Below are positions 36,112-49,361 of a stretch of 64,000 nt of DNA, piece by piece. The first letter of the stretch is position 1; every line of letters starts with the position of its first letter. This DNA comes from Populus alba. Taxonomy: Eukaryota; Streptophyta; Magnoliopsida; Malpighiales; Salicaceae. Below the pieces are notes generated by a model, which was given only the letters and a program-made list of their open reading frames with translations, had not been told where the DNA came from and made no database searches. The stretch lies in NCBI RefSeq assembly GCF_005239225.2, contig NC_133297.1:14062147-14126146 (forward strand), in the 5' to 3' direction. Position numbers and translations under genes: made by a program.

Positions 36112-39100
36112 CAGTGTTTGCATTGTTTACCTTTGTGCTGGAGAAATAGCACACAACATAGCTAGTTTGGCATTTCCACCGAGTGATTCTTGCAATAAAA
36201 ACGTTAACCTGGAGTCTCGATAAGGTATATGCCTTTGCTTTCCTGTCTGAGAAACCTCTGCAAGAATGTTTATCAAGTTCCTGCAAATATAATAAGTGGT
36301 CACAATTAAATGGAAATGTCTGTTGATGCATGGTTGGATGAACATGTTCATTAGAAATTGCACCTATAACGAAGCTCAAACTCATTTTCTGATGACCATC
36401 AAAAACACATCATTGAACAGATTGACAGAACAAAAAATGCTATCAGGAATTTTATCATTTAGCTGGAATCCCAAAAGCAGCCAAATAGATTATTCCCTAA
36501 TCATATGTATTTGATGATTCTGCTATGTATACTGCATTTTGCTCTTAACTTCTACCCCCAGACCATCCTACATAATTCTTTTAAGCACTCTACAAACTAC
36601 CGGTCTTGTTTCTACACTGCACTTCTTTGTTGTTGTTTTTTTTTTATCAACAAAGAAAATCCAGGCTGAGCTTTAGACAAAGCAAATTTTCATTAACATT
36701 AATTTCTCAAAAAAAAAAAGGTGTACAATTAGAGAGAAAGACTGCTAGCTAATGCTAACTATTTTCAACCCAATTTGGATGGCATTTTTTCACTCTGTCA
36801 ATTTGATTGTTTATTTTAAAACCAACAGTTTAGTTATGGATTTGCTACAGATAGATTTTCAAAATTTCAGAATTTCTAAAAATCATAAAACTGAGCAGGA
36901 CAGACTCCAAACCAAATCAAATGAGATCTCCTTTCTTTTAGTGATTTACTTAATCCTCGCATAGATTTGACCTGGTTCTTTTGTATTTAGAGAAAAAATC
37001 ATAATAATTAATTTGGATGGTCCACAGTTTAGAGCACGGGCATTACAATCAGCTTGTCCTTGCATTGATAAGTCTTTTCTTTGAAAGTTTGAACATAACA
37101 ATAAGCTATCAGTTCCTTTATTAAGTTTGTTCTTTATCATGAACCAAAACCTTTTTCATATGTGTGTATAAAATTTCCCATATGATCTATGTATCTGCTT
37201 CACATGGTAGCATAACAACATCCATGAGCAACAATTCTTTATAGAGAGTTTTTCTCTTTAATTTGTAGGTGAACTAACTTCGAACAACTTTTCAGAGGTA
37301 GTTCATACTAATATCTTTACAAGTCACAATTGTAGTACTAAATTAAAAGCTCAAACAAGTGATTTTACAGCAACTTGAAACTCAGCACATAAAAAAAAAA
37401 AAAGCAGTAAATGAGATAAGATAGGACCATACCCAAGCTGTGAGAGAGATCGGTTAATATTCCCTGCTTCCTTCAACCGATCCCCGGCGGCTCCAGTTAA
37501 CTTCTGTCTCTCTGATCCAGCAAGATCAACAAGATTTATTCTACTTGTTTTCAAGCTGTTCATTCCACCTGCCATGCTCTATAAGATAATAGTTTAGTTT
37601 ATTTAGAATCCCTCCAGCAGAAAATGCAAGACAAAATCAACAAAGAAGAAGCATGTTCATGAACCAAATATTACCAAACTTCACAATATACAAACGTTTT
37701 TAGCAGGCCAATATATTTTGGAGGAAAATAGAGTTTGAATCACACCTAGAGATTCAGAATCTTCTACCAGAAAGGGAAACACCAATAAAAGGAATGAAAA
37801 CCTGACAACATACTTCATTCAATAGGATGAAGAATAAATAGCATTGATGCATATATGAGTAGTGAAAGTCTTACCTTGCACCGGGATTCAACAACACAAG
37901 TGAAAACACTATGTGAACGGGAACTCTCTGTATTTATACTGGTTGCACCAGTCCTCCTGTTGGACAGTCCCTGCAGAATTTATTTAGCAGCCATAAACAC
38001 AACGCTTGGCTTCATTTTGAAAAAAAATAGAATTTCAAACTAGGAAAAAGACTTCAACAAGAACATGAAGTAATTCCTCCTTAAATATAAGACTGAAAGC
38101 AGTGATGAAGGTAAATAACAAACAGACTACAGTAAGATGTTTCTGTGCATGTCTTCAAGGGATCAAAAAACAAAAACTTGATAGTAGATATTGACAACTA
38201 GTCTTACATTGTGCACTGTAAGAACAATGCCATCAACAATTTATCTCCAAATCCCTTTTAAGAATGATAAAGCAAACCCACATTCATTTCTTAATAAAAA
38301 CATTTTTTTACTGAAATTCAACTATTTTTCCAAATTCATTACTTCCTTGTTAATTCTTTCTCCTCAAAAGCAGACTTCCCTGCATAAGATGGCAGTAAAA
38401 TGCAACAACATTCAAAAAACTTCTAAAGCCCCATGCATTTAAGATTTTGAAATTACCTGTTATAATCTATGGATTTCAGCCATTTTTCCTTTTCTGTTTT
38501 CACTCCAGGATGTAATTAGAAGTGAAGATGATTTTCATCCTCCTAAAAGAGTTGAAAAATTAAACCAGTTCTGGGACATTAAAACCACCATGGTCTGTAA
38601 TTGAATCATTCTCTTCCTTATTTATGCTCTAGAACAAAAGGGACACAAGAGTTGTTCTTGCTCTAGCCATGTGTTTACAGTGAGGAGATCAACAAAATTC
38701 ATAAGAGATCCTTGCTAGTCAAGAAACTATCTAAAGAGAAAAAAAAATAGCGGAAAAAATATCAGCGGAAAGACTCCCAAACTTTACAGTCTAAACTGAC
38801 AACAAATCTTCACTTTGCTACTGTATAAAGCGAAGTCAACCTCAACATTTTTTTTCCATGGGAGCCTTAAAACTTGTCTCTGGGAACTACTATGCCACAA
38901 TCAATATTTGTGAACTTCATATCAATTTGTGTAAGAGCAGTGCTTATAACAGCATGTTTATCTCAGTACAACATGTAAAGTAGTCTAAACATGTTTAATA
39001 TTATACTTCACGAACATTCATGTTTCTTCATAGCAGAAGGAAATTGAAATCCAACCTTTATCAGGAGCTGAGTCACATCTTTCATTGTAAATACATACTC

Positions 39101-40934
39101 CTCTTTGAGATTTTCAACATAAACACCAGTTTGCATGTCTTCTCTTATCTGGAAAAGAAACAAGACTGACTAAGAAAACCATTTTTTATTTATTAAGGGC
39201 AGATTAAGATTCAAAATTTTCCTGTTTACCTGCAGGTTTCTTTGACTTGGATCCAGCAAATCTGTTATTTGTTCATTATAGATCTGCAAAAATTAGTTGA
39301 ATAATCAACTGGTGTAAAATACAAGGCTAAACAAGCCAAGTGTACCAAAAGAAGCTTTTAGAATTACTTAACCTCAAGAAAAGAACAGCGACACTGATAC
39401 TTAAGTTGTTTGTCAGTGTGCTTAATTTGCTCCTGCGAAGGAAAAAAGAGCACTGACAGTTATAATCTTCAACACAAGACAATCTTCAATCAGCTTGAAA
39501 ATGAAAAGAATAAGTCTTCACCTCACTTATACGGTCAAAGAGTCGCTGAAAGACTCGGGGGGTCAAACCTTGTTCATCACTTGATAAAGTTTCATCTGAC
39601 AACACATTGGCTGGGCCCCACATTGTGTATGTCTTTCCACTCCCAGTCTGAGCAATACAGTTTCAAGAGTAGAAAGAGCTGGGAACATCATCTTATGCAA
39701 TATAAAAGAAAAGGCGGGAACTAACAGTACTAATTGGGAAGTTACCTGTCCATACGCGAATACAGAACTGTTAAACCCAGCAAGACAATTCTCCACAAGA
39801 GGGGCTCCTACAAGTTGGAACATGTCTAGCTGTGGAAAAAAATATCCAAGAAAACTTAAATGAGTATTTGATTACAGTGATCATCAATTAGTACACTGCA
39901 AAGGAACACAGATAGAGATCATACCTGGGTGGCCCCCGTATCGGCCACTGAGTCAAAAGTGAAGGTCTGTCCATTGATTGACAAAGAATTATTAGATATC
40001 TTCTGAACTATTGTCTCTCCTTCCTCCTCGTCCTTTTTTAAAGGCCGCATTCGTACTACTACCTGAGACATTTTTAATATTGTAACACTATGCTGCCGAA
40101 AACTGTTTAAATCTCAAATTCAACATGTAACCCAAGAAAATGAAAAGAATAAAGGGTGGTGATCCTAATGCAAATATTCTTACTCTTCCTTTGGCTAATA
40201 ACAGATTATACTACATAAATTCCAGCCCAATCCGTTCCATCGTACGATTTGGAAGCGAATTCAAGCCGTTTCTCATCAGCCAAAAATTTGAAAATAAGTG
40301 AAATCAATCTTAAAACAAGTTTTTAACAATAAAACACTCAGATTTATAATCATAGATACCTTAAGAACACAATAAAAAAATAGAGAGCTAAAATTCTATT
40401 TAGTGGAATCAAGTAAAGTATTGTTTATAAAAAAATTATATAAAATTAACAGAAATATATAAAAAAATATTTCCATTCAGTTTCAGTTTCCAAACAGATA
40501 TGTATAGAAACCTAAAATCGAAAAATAGCAATTAATTCAACTGAAACCAAAATTTTCTCAGTAACCAAACCAGAAACAAAAACCTAGGCGGTATTATTTA
40601 TTTAGTAATAATAAATTACCTTGACGCCGGAATCGGAGAGCGAATTCTCCGGAAAAGCCTCGATACTAAGCTTGCGCTTGAGAGGATTTGAAGACGGAGG
40701 CCGCGGAGGCAAGGGACTCTTCAACTTGGCGGAAGCAGTAGACGGCGAAGGCTTTAGATCGGAAGTAATAGAGTTCGGATCCAGAGGCGGAGCGTTCTCT
40801 TTAGAAGATTTGGCCCTCCGCGAAGGCGATTGCGAGGGTTTCGTCTTGTGAGAGCTAGGGTTTGGTGACTGCTCATTGAGTGTTGTTGCTGCTTCTCTCA
40901 AGACCGGGTTCTTAGGTAGCATAAAGTGCTTCAT
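32180..40934 (-). CDS. PAKRP1: Phragmoplast-associated kinesin, KIN-12A/PAKRP1 type
   Basis: Plus-end-directed motor of the phragmoplast midzone, needed to organise microtubules during plant cytokinesis. Seventeen exons join in frame: 40934-40620, 40062-39925, 39829-39746, 39647-39522, 39432-39373, 39283-39230, 39148-39056, 37970-37875, 37578-37433, 36280-36131, 36048-35919, 35840-35486, 35376-34622, 34519-34421, 34339-34187, 34115-33315 and 32494-32180. The product is 1289 aa, close to the roughly 1290 aa of the Arabidopsis protein. The motor (about 104-455) has P-loop GQ|TGSGKT split between exons 3 and 4, switch I SSRSH (306-310), switch [10 protein letters not shown] (338-345) and [10 protein letters not shown]. 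The tail has long coiled coils from about residue 835 and ends [10 protein letters not shown], shared with PAKRP1/PAKRP1L. PAKRP1 and PAKRP1L cannot be told apart by eye. The start is ATG 40934; the GTG before it is not needed. Exon 13's acceptor was chosen because it alone combines a good consensus and the right phase. Confidence 0.96.
36081..36108. repeat. (GA)14 microsatellite in kinesin intron 10
   Basis: Uninterrupted GA dinucleotides between exons 10 and 11, read as CT on the coding strand about 33 nt upstream of exon 11. It is a polypyrimidine tract on the transcript and may assist that acceptor. Confidence 0.9.
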
Positions 40935-41030
40935 CACTAAAGTTCTTAGAGAGAGAGAGTCAGTGAGTTCCGGTTTGGGCAGAGTAGCGAGAGAGGAGGA
41001 AGAGAGAAAAGAAGGGAGAGGGAGAAATGT

Positions 41031-41040
41031 AGCCGTTAGA
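41031..41040 (-). promoter_or_regulatory. Mitosis-specific activator (MSA) element of the kinesin gene
   Basis: On the minus strand the sequence is TCTAACGGCT, a full match to the plant MSA consensus YCYAACGGYY bound by three-repeat MYB (MYB3R) factors. It lies 97 bp upstream of the kinesin ATG. An AACGC near-match lies further upstream at about 41117-41123. G2/M-expressed cytokinesis genes commonly carry MSA motifs near the transcription start, which fits this gene's role. It could lie in the 5' UTR rather than the promoter proper. Confidence 0.6.
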
Positions 41041-41099
41041 GGAGGAGTTCGAATTTCTTTTTTTCTGGTTTCTTAAGAGAGGGAGGGGATGATTTTTGA

Positions 41100-42890
41100 A
41101 TTTTGTTGGATCCAGAGCGTTGAAAGGGTGGGGATCCTAGGCACATATGACTAGCCTATTATGAATTATTTGTACGGTGCAGATGGTGGCCCCGTAACTT
41201 GATTCGTTTTTATGGATCCATGTCGAGATTTTGCATTTCTATGTTATCGAGAATAATATATAAAAGAATTTATTAATTTTTTAAAAAATATATTGGGTCA
41301 ATATAAATGCTGTTCTTTTGAAATCATTCTAATAAAAATATAATTTTGATTAACATATAAGCTACCTTAAAAATAACTTTTCATAAAAAATAAAATCAAG
41401 ATTCATATATTATATATTTGTGGTATATATATCTAATTTTTATTGATTTAAATATAAGTATAAAATAGAAATGTATAAACTATTATAATCTAACTTTTCT
41501 ATGGTGTAATATATTATATTCATTTTCTCATAAATAAATAGTTCGCTAGAACTCGTTCCATTAAAAAATAGAACTTGGTTTAATATAAATTATAATTAGA
41601 ATTTCTCAACGTTATTATATTTCGACTAGACAATTAATATTTTTTTTAATAAAAGGGGATTAAAATGTTATTCAAGGTTGTAAATATATTATATTAGTGA
41701 GAAAAAAATGTTTAGTTTATCATATAACAAAAGAATATAAAATATATATAAATATAATATTATTCAAGAAAAGTCTATAATGCATATAATTTTAAATTTA
41801 TAATCATGCAAAATTAAAACTTATTTTTAACATAAATATAATAAAAAAATACTAGTATATTCAAACTTGAAATTAATGTAAGATAATAGTTCTAGCATGC
41901 ATGTTAATAATATAATTAATTATGTTTAAATTAAAATTAAGAATGGTATGTACTTGTTAAAATACATTAAATTAATGAATATTTTGTTGTTGTGAATGAT
42001 AAATTATTTGTCCTTAAGACTTTATTACTTTTCACTTGTGCAATTACAATATTTGCATTATATCTTTCAAGATTTCAACAACATCATATTGGTCTAGATG
42101 CATTTTTAAACTAAGGTTTTTGAACCAAAGTAAAATAATTTAATTATCTCTTAACAAAGTGAACCAAAACTCTAGACTTTTGGGAGGAAAGTAAAAGCAT
42201 AAAAAGGAGAAGAAAAGCACCAAAAATAAGGTGATAAATAATATGTAAAAATCTAAAAATACATTTTTTTAAAAACTCTTTATTCACCTTTTTTTTTATA
42301 GAGGATTCTATAAGCTAAAAGTTGAAAAATTAATTCTGATAATAATCAAAATTAATTCCCACATTATGAATCTTTGATTAGCTATTATAAATTAAGAATT
42401 AAATTTGAATATAATGGGCTTAAATCTATATTTTTTAGTTAAAAAAAAAACTATCCAGATTTGCAAACAAAAGATTTTTAACATTCATGAGCTGAACTAG
42501 ATAAATAATGGGTTGACCTAAGTCCAAGTTTCAATTGGCAAAAAAATATATTTTTATGGCCCGAAATATTATTTCACAATAAACTCAAACTCATATAAAA
42601 TCTGCCTTAAAGACTAAGCACAAGTCAAGTAGTTGCGTGTATATATGAGTTTAAACTCAAAGCTCATTTTTCTTATAGCCCCCCCTCTAAAAGTTTGAGT
42701 GTCTTTTGAGCTCAATTTTAACTTTTCAACTACTTACTTTATAAACATTGGTTGTTTCTTTCCATTGTGAGATATAGGTTTTTTATAGGGTTTTTGGCCA
42801 AAACATGCAAACTAAAAGTTTTTTTAAATCAATTTCTCATTCACTTATAAATTACTTAAATCATGTTAATGTTTTTTTAAGATAGATTGT
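41100..42890. other. AT-rich intergenic DNA
   Basis: No gene or bounded element recognised. Includes the distal promoter side of the kinesin gene. Confidence 0.5.
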
Positions 42891-43124
42891 AAGAATCAAG
42901 GTTGGGGTTGAACAGAGAACATCTAGCCTACAATCAAGCAAGATCATTCCAAATCAATTCTATATAATTTTGTAACTACTGCATTGTTTAGAAAGATTTG
43001 TGACTGATGTTTAAGTTCAGTATAGTAAATAGCTTTTCTTTAATTATGTATATAAGTCAATTCTTATTGCATCAATAGAATGTGAAAATATACATTGAAG
43101 AATAACAATGTTATTTGTTTTATA

Positions 43125-45795
43125 TGATATCAGAACATCCATTCTCGAAATAGCATATGATCCCAACTATGTCGTATTCCTCAAGTCATCTATACTTAAC
43201 ACTCATCTCATTTCCAGCAATAATAAACAACTTATTGCCATCAATATCATTGCCCAAATCAATGAAAAGCTAACACCATCCACTTCCCCTCAATGGCATG
43301 CTTAATTTGAAGCTCTTCTTATTGGTTATGATTTGATTAACTATGTTAACATCACATCTTTTTACTCTTATTTATTTGCACTACAACTACCAAACTAAAC
43401 ATAACCCATTGGGTTTAACAGGATAAACTTATCCTCAATGCCATCATTGCCTTTACACCTCTCATAATTACATCAATTATAAAAACATCACATGAGGCTT
43501 GGAAAAAATTAAAAACACTATTTTGTTAGCTATAAAAGAACACAGGTTATGCAACTTGAGGAGGAACTCACTTTGATTCAATGTGGAAATCAGTTAATCT
43601 TTGACTGCTTGCATACTGTAAAGGCTTTGGCGAATGAAATCACCATCATCAATCATCCAATTTTTTATGACGATTTAACCCTCTATTTCTTAATTGGGCT
43701 GAGGCCTAATTTTCCATGAGATGGTTGCACCGATTAGAGCATAAGAGAAATCACTAGTGTTTAATGAATTGCCCGACCTTTTGGTAGGTCACGAATCCTA
43801 TTTGCAGCGTTTAGAGGCTATTATAAAAAGAATTGGCCTCCATGTAATCAAAGCCAAAGTCATGCCCGCCAATTAAATGGTCATTAGGGTGATCGACATC
43901 GCTTCAATGATGGGTTTTCCAAACCCAATAACAATAAAAAAAACGTTACACATCGCGTTGCCAACTTTGTGAGCAAATAAGTCATATCGCAAAGTATTGT
44001 CCTCAACTATAATCCAATGATTTCATAGCCAACTATGTGACCTCTTGTAATAAAAAAAAAATTACAACACGGCTCATAAACTTAGCGGCCTCTCACAATA
44101 TAATAGATGATCTTACAAAATTTTCCATACACTTTGAATATGATGATACTGATAAAGTAATTCTTGGTGATGGTTTAGGTTTGTCTATGTCACATATTGA
44201 CTATTTAGAATTACACACACCAAAACACACCTTTATCTTATGTGATACTCTTTGTGTTCCAACCTTTTTCAAAAATCTAATTTCAATTCATCATTTTACT
44301 AAGCAAAATAATGTTGTTGTTGAATTTCACCCATTTCAATTCTTTGTGAAGGACGGGATCACATAGGCGCTTATACTTCAATGAGCATGTGGAAATGGTG
44401 TTTACACTTTTTTCAGAATTAATGATGTCCTTTCCCCTATAAAATGGTAGCTAATGTGTATGAACAAACCTCAATTGATGGGCAACATAAGGATCCTTAA
44501 GCACTTATCTCTTTGAATAGTTCAACATTTTGTAAAGAATTTTTCTCTTCTTGTTACCAAAACAAGAATTATCTCTCAATTGTATAGTTCATGCTCCATT
44601 AAAAAAACACATTAACAACTTTTTCTTGCCAATAGTCTTCAAAGTCATGTACTGATTGAACTTATTCACACTATTGTTTGGGGACCTATACATTATATTA
44701 GAATCAATGGATTTTATTATTACCTTATTTTGGTTGACCACTTCACAAAATACATATGATTTTATCCAATGGCTACAAAATCTAGGGTGTCTACCATTTT
44801 TCCTCGCTTTAAATTTTTTGTAAAAACAAACTTCCAAACCAAAACAAAAAAATTATACTTTGATAATGGTGGTTAATTCATTGCTTTAAAATCTCTTTTA
44901 TGGTATTGGTTATTATACTACTGCTCGCCCCCCCCAACACCATTTAACAAAATGGTGTTTTCAAATATCATTATTGTCACCTTATTTTGGTTGACCACTT
45001 CACAAAATACATATGATTTTATCCAATGGCTACAAAATCTAGGGTGTCTACCATTTTTCCTCGCTTTAAATTTTTTGTAAAAACAAACTTCCAAACCAAA
45101 ACAAAAAAATTGTACTTTGATAATGGTGGTTAATTCATTGCTTTAAAATCTCTTTTATAGTATTGGTTATTATACTACTGCTCCCCCCCCCACACCATTT
45201 AACAAAATGGTGTTTTCAAATATCATTATTGTCATGTTGTAGAAATGGGTCTCACTTTTCTCCATGATGAATCATAATCTTTTTCATGTTATCCACATGC
45301 CTTCCAAACATCCTACTATCTAATCAATAAGCAACCCACTCCTCTTCTTTAAAACATTTCTTCTTTTAAAGCTTTGTTTTGGTCAAAAACCAAATTACCT
45401 TAAATTAAGAAAATTTAGGTGTCTTTGTTATCCATTTGCCCAACCTTACAACACTCATAAAATACAACCTAAATCCACACCTTTTTTGTTTCTCATGTAT
45501 TTTCAAACACAAAATGCTTATAAATATCTTGACCTTAAAACTCATAAGATTTACATTTCTAGATATGTGTTATTCGATGAACCAAAATATACAAGTATTG
45601 TGTCTTTTTCTAAACAAAAAGGCCGCACACTAGAACCCTACAATGTTCCTCTATTCTTCAATTCCCAAGTCATGCCAGTGCCATCATCCACATCGTCTTC
45701 CCTATTGTCCTCATCCACGACTTTGGAAGGTGTAACCATTGTTGAAGCATCCTTCTCAGGTAATCTTGTCAACCCCCTCTCCATTCTTTTTCTAA
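43125..45795 (+). mobile_element. Decayed Ty1/Copia retrotransposon, gag to integrase
   Basis: A tRNA-iMet-like primer-binding site, TGATATCAGAAC (43125-43136; consensus TGGTATCAGAGC), is followed by a broken polyprotein. Gag-like blocks lie at 43140-43870, for example 'LHTVKALANEI'. A protease region sits at 44037-44366, where the family's DSGASHH motif has decayed to NLAASHN and NLISIHHFTKQNN follows. Integrase-core text is at 44560-45640, including VDHFTKY and the C-terminal KTHKIYISRYVLFDEPKY. Frames are broken by stops and shifts throughout. Reverse transcriptase and RNase H were not found, and no LTR pair could be matched. The integrase part contains an internal duplication. The element is inactive. 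Confidence 0.85.
44723..45236. repeat. 257-bp tandem duplication inside the Copia relic
   Basis: 44723-44979 and 44980-45236 are about 98% identical, differing at a few bases and in a run of 8-10 C. The duplicated segment covers the integrase block with VDHFTKY. It is clearly younger than the surrounding decay. Confidence 0.9.
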
Positions 45796-45799
45796 TTTA

Positions 45800-47100
45800 G
45801 ATGTAAAGTAATATATCTCCTCTCTTTTATTCTATTTATTTAGTTTGTTTTAAATAACAATCACTTTGTATACATTTAGTTTTTGAAGAGATTGTTCTAA
45901 ATTATCTATAATTTTTCATTTTTATGTTTTGTATAAATATATAAAAAAAATTTTGGTAATATTTCTAATATGTGTAACCTTATATAATATTGTTTTCCAT
46001 TTTATTTTGTTCAAACAATTTCATGTGTATCTATTTCTATTATCATTTGATTAAGTAAAAATTTAATCTTAACAAACAAAGTCATTAAACACATTTAGGT
46101 CAAAAACCAGTGTTACAAGGTTAAATATTTTGATATATATATGTCTCTTAATTTTTATATTTCCATCTTTATTTATCATTAATGATATTTTATTTATTTA
46201 TCTACACATATAATTCTAGATTTATTTGATTACATGTATGCATAGACTTTTTAATTTACACTTTAAAAAAATGATGTACAAAAATGCGTCATAAAAGCTT
46301 GCATACCTAATTGTTTTACATCAACACAGTTTCATTATCTTTTGTCAAATCAAGCATCAATCAAGGGAAAAAAATTCCCGAGGCATTGTGAGAAGTCTAT
46401 ATCTAGGCAAACAAAATAAACTACAAAATCAAATCTTAAATAAAATTAACGTGAATTGATCAAATTATATAAAAAAAGATGAGTGGCTAAAAGGAAAAAA
46501 AACATAAACTTTTCGCCTTATCATACAAATAAGTCCTTGATATTAGAAAAAAAAGGTATTGAATATTTGTCTAAGCTTTAAATTTAGTCCCCTAAACTCT
46601 AATTATCTTAAATAAGTGAAATTGAATTTTATTCTACAAAACCGAGCATTAATTAAATGTAAAAACATTTTTCTAATACCATGAGATCCTCATATACAAG
46701 TATGAAAAACAAATCATCAAGACCAATCATAAATCAAAAAATTGTTAAATGACCAAATAAGAAGAAAAAGATTAAGGGATCAAAGTGTAAAAAACCCTAG
46801 AAACCAAAAAAAAAAAAACACGGTTATAATTGATAGTGTTTCTTCTCATGGGCTATAGTTAAACAATGAGCTTTTTAAGTTTTTGTTAATTGGTTTGAAA
46901 AGGTAAAATGTTTGAAAAGATAACTACAACAATGAATAACACAGCGAGATTATAGAATAACAAAAAAGAAAAGGAAAACAAGGTGGAAAAATGTTGATCC
47001 TCGCATCTTTCGAATAAGGCGTTACTTTCATCGTAAATACAAGAGAAAAATGAAAATGAAAAGGAGCTGTGAGACCTGTTAAAGGAACAATAGTAAATAA
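45800..47100. other. AT-rich intergenic DNA
   Basis: No gene recognised. It may include remains of the Copia 3' part, but no domain is readable. Confidence 0.5.
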
Positions 47101-47119
47101 TTTTCTGAATGACGGAGCG

Positions 47120-47600
47120 TTCTTATTTTTATCTTTTAAAAATAAATATTTTTTTTTCTTTGAAATAAAATATTTTTGATGTTTTTTAGAGTGTTTTGAT
47201 ATATTGATATAAAAAATATTTTTTAAAAAATAAAAAAAAATTATTTTAATGTATTTCCAAGCAAAAAATTTAAAAAAATAACCATGTTATTATATTCCTA
47301 AACAAAACATAAGTTAAGATGCTAGAATATGTATTAATACCAAGAAAAAAGAAGAAGATATATTTAGTGCTTGTTTGAGATTGTGGTAGTGATAACGGTT
47401 CAAAGTATTTTTCACTTAGAAATACATCAAAACAAAATTTTTTTATTTTTTTAAAATTATTTTTGACATCAACATATCAAACGATATGAAAACGTAAAAG
47501 AAAATTTCATTTTAAGCAAAAAAATGTTTTTCAAAATTTTTCAGAACACAATTTGAACCACACTTCCAAAAACTCTCTTATCCTATCCTCAAATTATCAT
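47120..47600. mobile_element. Two adjacent degenerate MITEs of the same family, opposite orientations
   Basis: 47120-47310 has the forward core 'tttttgatgttttttagagtgttttgatatattgat' and 'attattttaatgtatttccaagc'. 47370-47600 has the reversed pattern 'ttgagattgtggtagtgataacggttcaaagtattttt' and 'gacatcaacatatcaaa'. Their ends are diverged. Confidence 0.6.
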
Positions 47601-48254
47601 CAAACTCTCATCCAAACCCCTAAATAAAAACTTTTATGGCTAGTAAACCCTTGCCTTAAAATTTATGACTTTAAAATTATTAAATACGAGGACCTATTTA
47701 TATGATAAAAAACTTCAATGGTCAATGTAATTGGATACCATTTGATAGATGAAGTACTCATTTCAAGGTTGTTTTTGTTCGGGGACCTAAATAAAAATCA
47801 TGTGATTTTCAGGAGACAAACTTTCCTGATAATAATTAATATAGTCTAAATACCTCTAACAATAAAAAAACATACACCCACATATCAAGTACATGCAAAA
47901 TAAACATCAACTAGTTACATGATTCGCGCGATGCTGCGAGTCATTTTTTTTGCATAAAAAATATATACAAAAACTAAGATTTAAAAGTCTTGGATTTTTC
48001 TGCAAAGCTATACCCAAGAATCCTGGGTTTGGCTGCATCACCTGACCTAAGAGTAATATTTATAATATTAATAATAATATTAAACTTGCATGACCCAAGT
48101 TTAAGTAAGCTTGACTGCAACACCGGACCCAAAAATATTGGATGTGGGTCTGGCTATAAGACCGTGTTATAAAAGTGTGATAATTAAATATATTAATTAA
48201 AAAAAATAAAGAAAAAAATCAACAGGAAGAAAAAAACTAATGAAGAAAAATACA

Positions 48255-48600
48255 AAATATTTGAATTAATTGGGTTAACCATTTAAATCAGGTTATCTCG
48301 TAAAACCTGTGATTCGCGTCATGAAAGTTTGATGATTAAATAGAACAAAAAAATTGACGGGTTTACCTAGAATTAACTAGGTTAACCCATCAAACCGGGT
48401 TAACCCGTCAAGCTCAGGATATGTGTCATGAAACTCTAATAATTAAATAGAAAAAAATTTAACTTTAACAAACTAAACTAAATGAAAAAATTAATTAAAA
48501 AAATTTAGGTTAACTCGTCAAATCAGGTTAACCCATCAGACCCAAAATTCGTATCATGAAAAATCTGATAACTTAATAAAAAAATTTAACATTAACAAAT
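48255..48600. repeat. Degenerate tandem repeats with GGTTAACCCGTCAA motifs
   Basis: About three copies of a roughly 120-bp unit contain GGGTTAACC, 'cccgtcaaaycaggtt', 'attcgygtcatgaaa' and 'tgataattaaatag'. Non-coding. Related phrases occur near 27280-27700, so the unit is dispersed as well as tandem. Confidence 0.65.
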
Positions 48601-48604
48601 CAAA

Positions 48605-49250
48605 TCAAACAAAAAAAATTCATTAAAAAAACAAAAAAATATTAAAAAGAAAAAAACAATTATATAATATAATATAATAATAATTATTATAATATAATAT
48701 ATTAATAAGTGAAGATATTAAACATGAGAAAATGAAAGATGTGGAAAAGCTACACTAATTTTCCCACGTCTTTTAAGTATTATTTAATATTCAAAAAGGT
48801 TAAGACCAAGATATAATTTCTGAATCTATAGGGACTAATCTGTTCATTATTAAGAGAATAGTGACGGAGCTATAATTTACTCACCCGAGGGAAAAAAAAA
48901 ATCTACAAAAACTTCCCAGAAAAGACAGCAGATGCGGCCAGGTCGTCGAATGGAACTAAACTCCAAACTCCTAGCTATAAAATCTTTGCATGAAAAAAGA
49001 AATCAGCCCTTCACCACAAAAAATAATAATAATAAAATACTCTAATAAGTAGTAATACCCTAGAAAAAAAAAGAAAAAAAGAATAGAGGGAGCCAGAGCA
49101 TTCCTTTAAGAGACACAGAACCACCCCAGCCCACCCCTAGGGAAAAAAAAAAAAATCTCAATCGGAGACTCCAAAAGGGATAAAAAGGAGTTGGAGAGTG
49201 AAAGACCTGTCAATCAATCAATCCTCTTCAGTGGGCAGCATACCATACGA
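48605..49250. promoter_or_regulatory. Upstream region and 5' UTR of the stromal processing peptidase gene
   Basis: AT-rich sequence grading into purine-rich sequence at 49080-49200. The transcript probably starts in the last 150-200 bp. No consensus TATA box is clear; GGGATAAAAAGG at 49178 is a weak candidate. Confidence 0.4.
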
Positions 49251-49253
49251 TAG

Positions 49254-49353
49254 GTATATCTCTCTGTTTCTAACTGCTATGGACTCTGAATTTTGTTCAC
49301 TGTTGTTTTGCCGCGAATTCTGTAACTTTATCATTATTTTGTTTTATATACAG
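49254..49353 (+). other. Probable 5' UTR intron of the stromal processing peptidase gene
   Basis: Donor CGATAG|GTATATCT and T-rich acceptor TTTTATATACAG|GTTTAGTC bound a 100-bp segment ending 8 nt before the ATG. Borders and base composition fit a plant intron; there is no transcript evidence. Confidence 0.55.
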
Positions 49354-49361
49354 GTTTAGTC

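Noticed and set aside
40935..40937. GTG codon directly before the kinesin ATG as an alternative start
   Set aside because: Plant nuclear genes use ATG, and the ATG at 40934 gives the N-terminus expected for the family.
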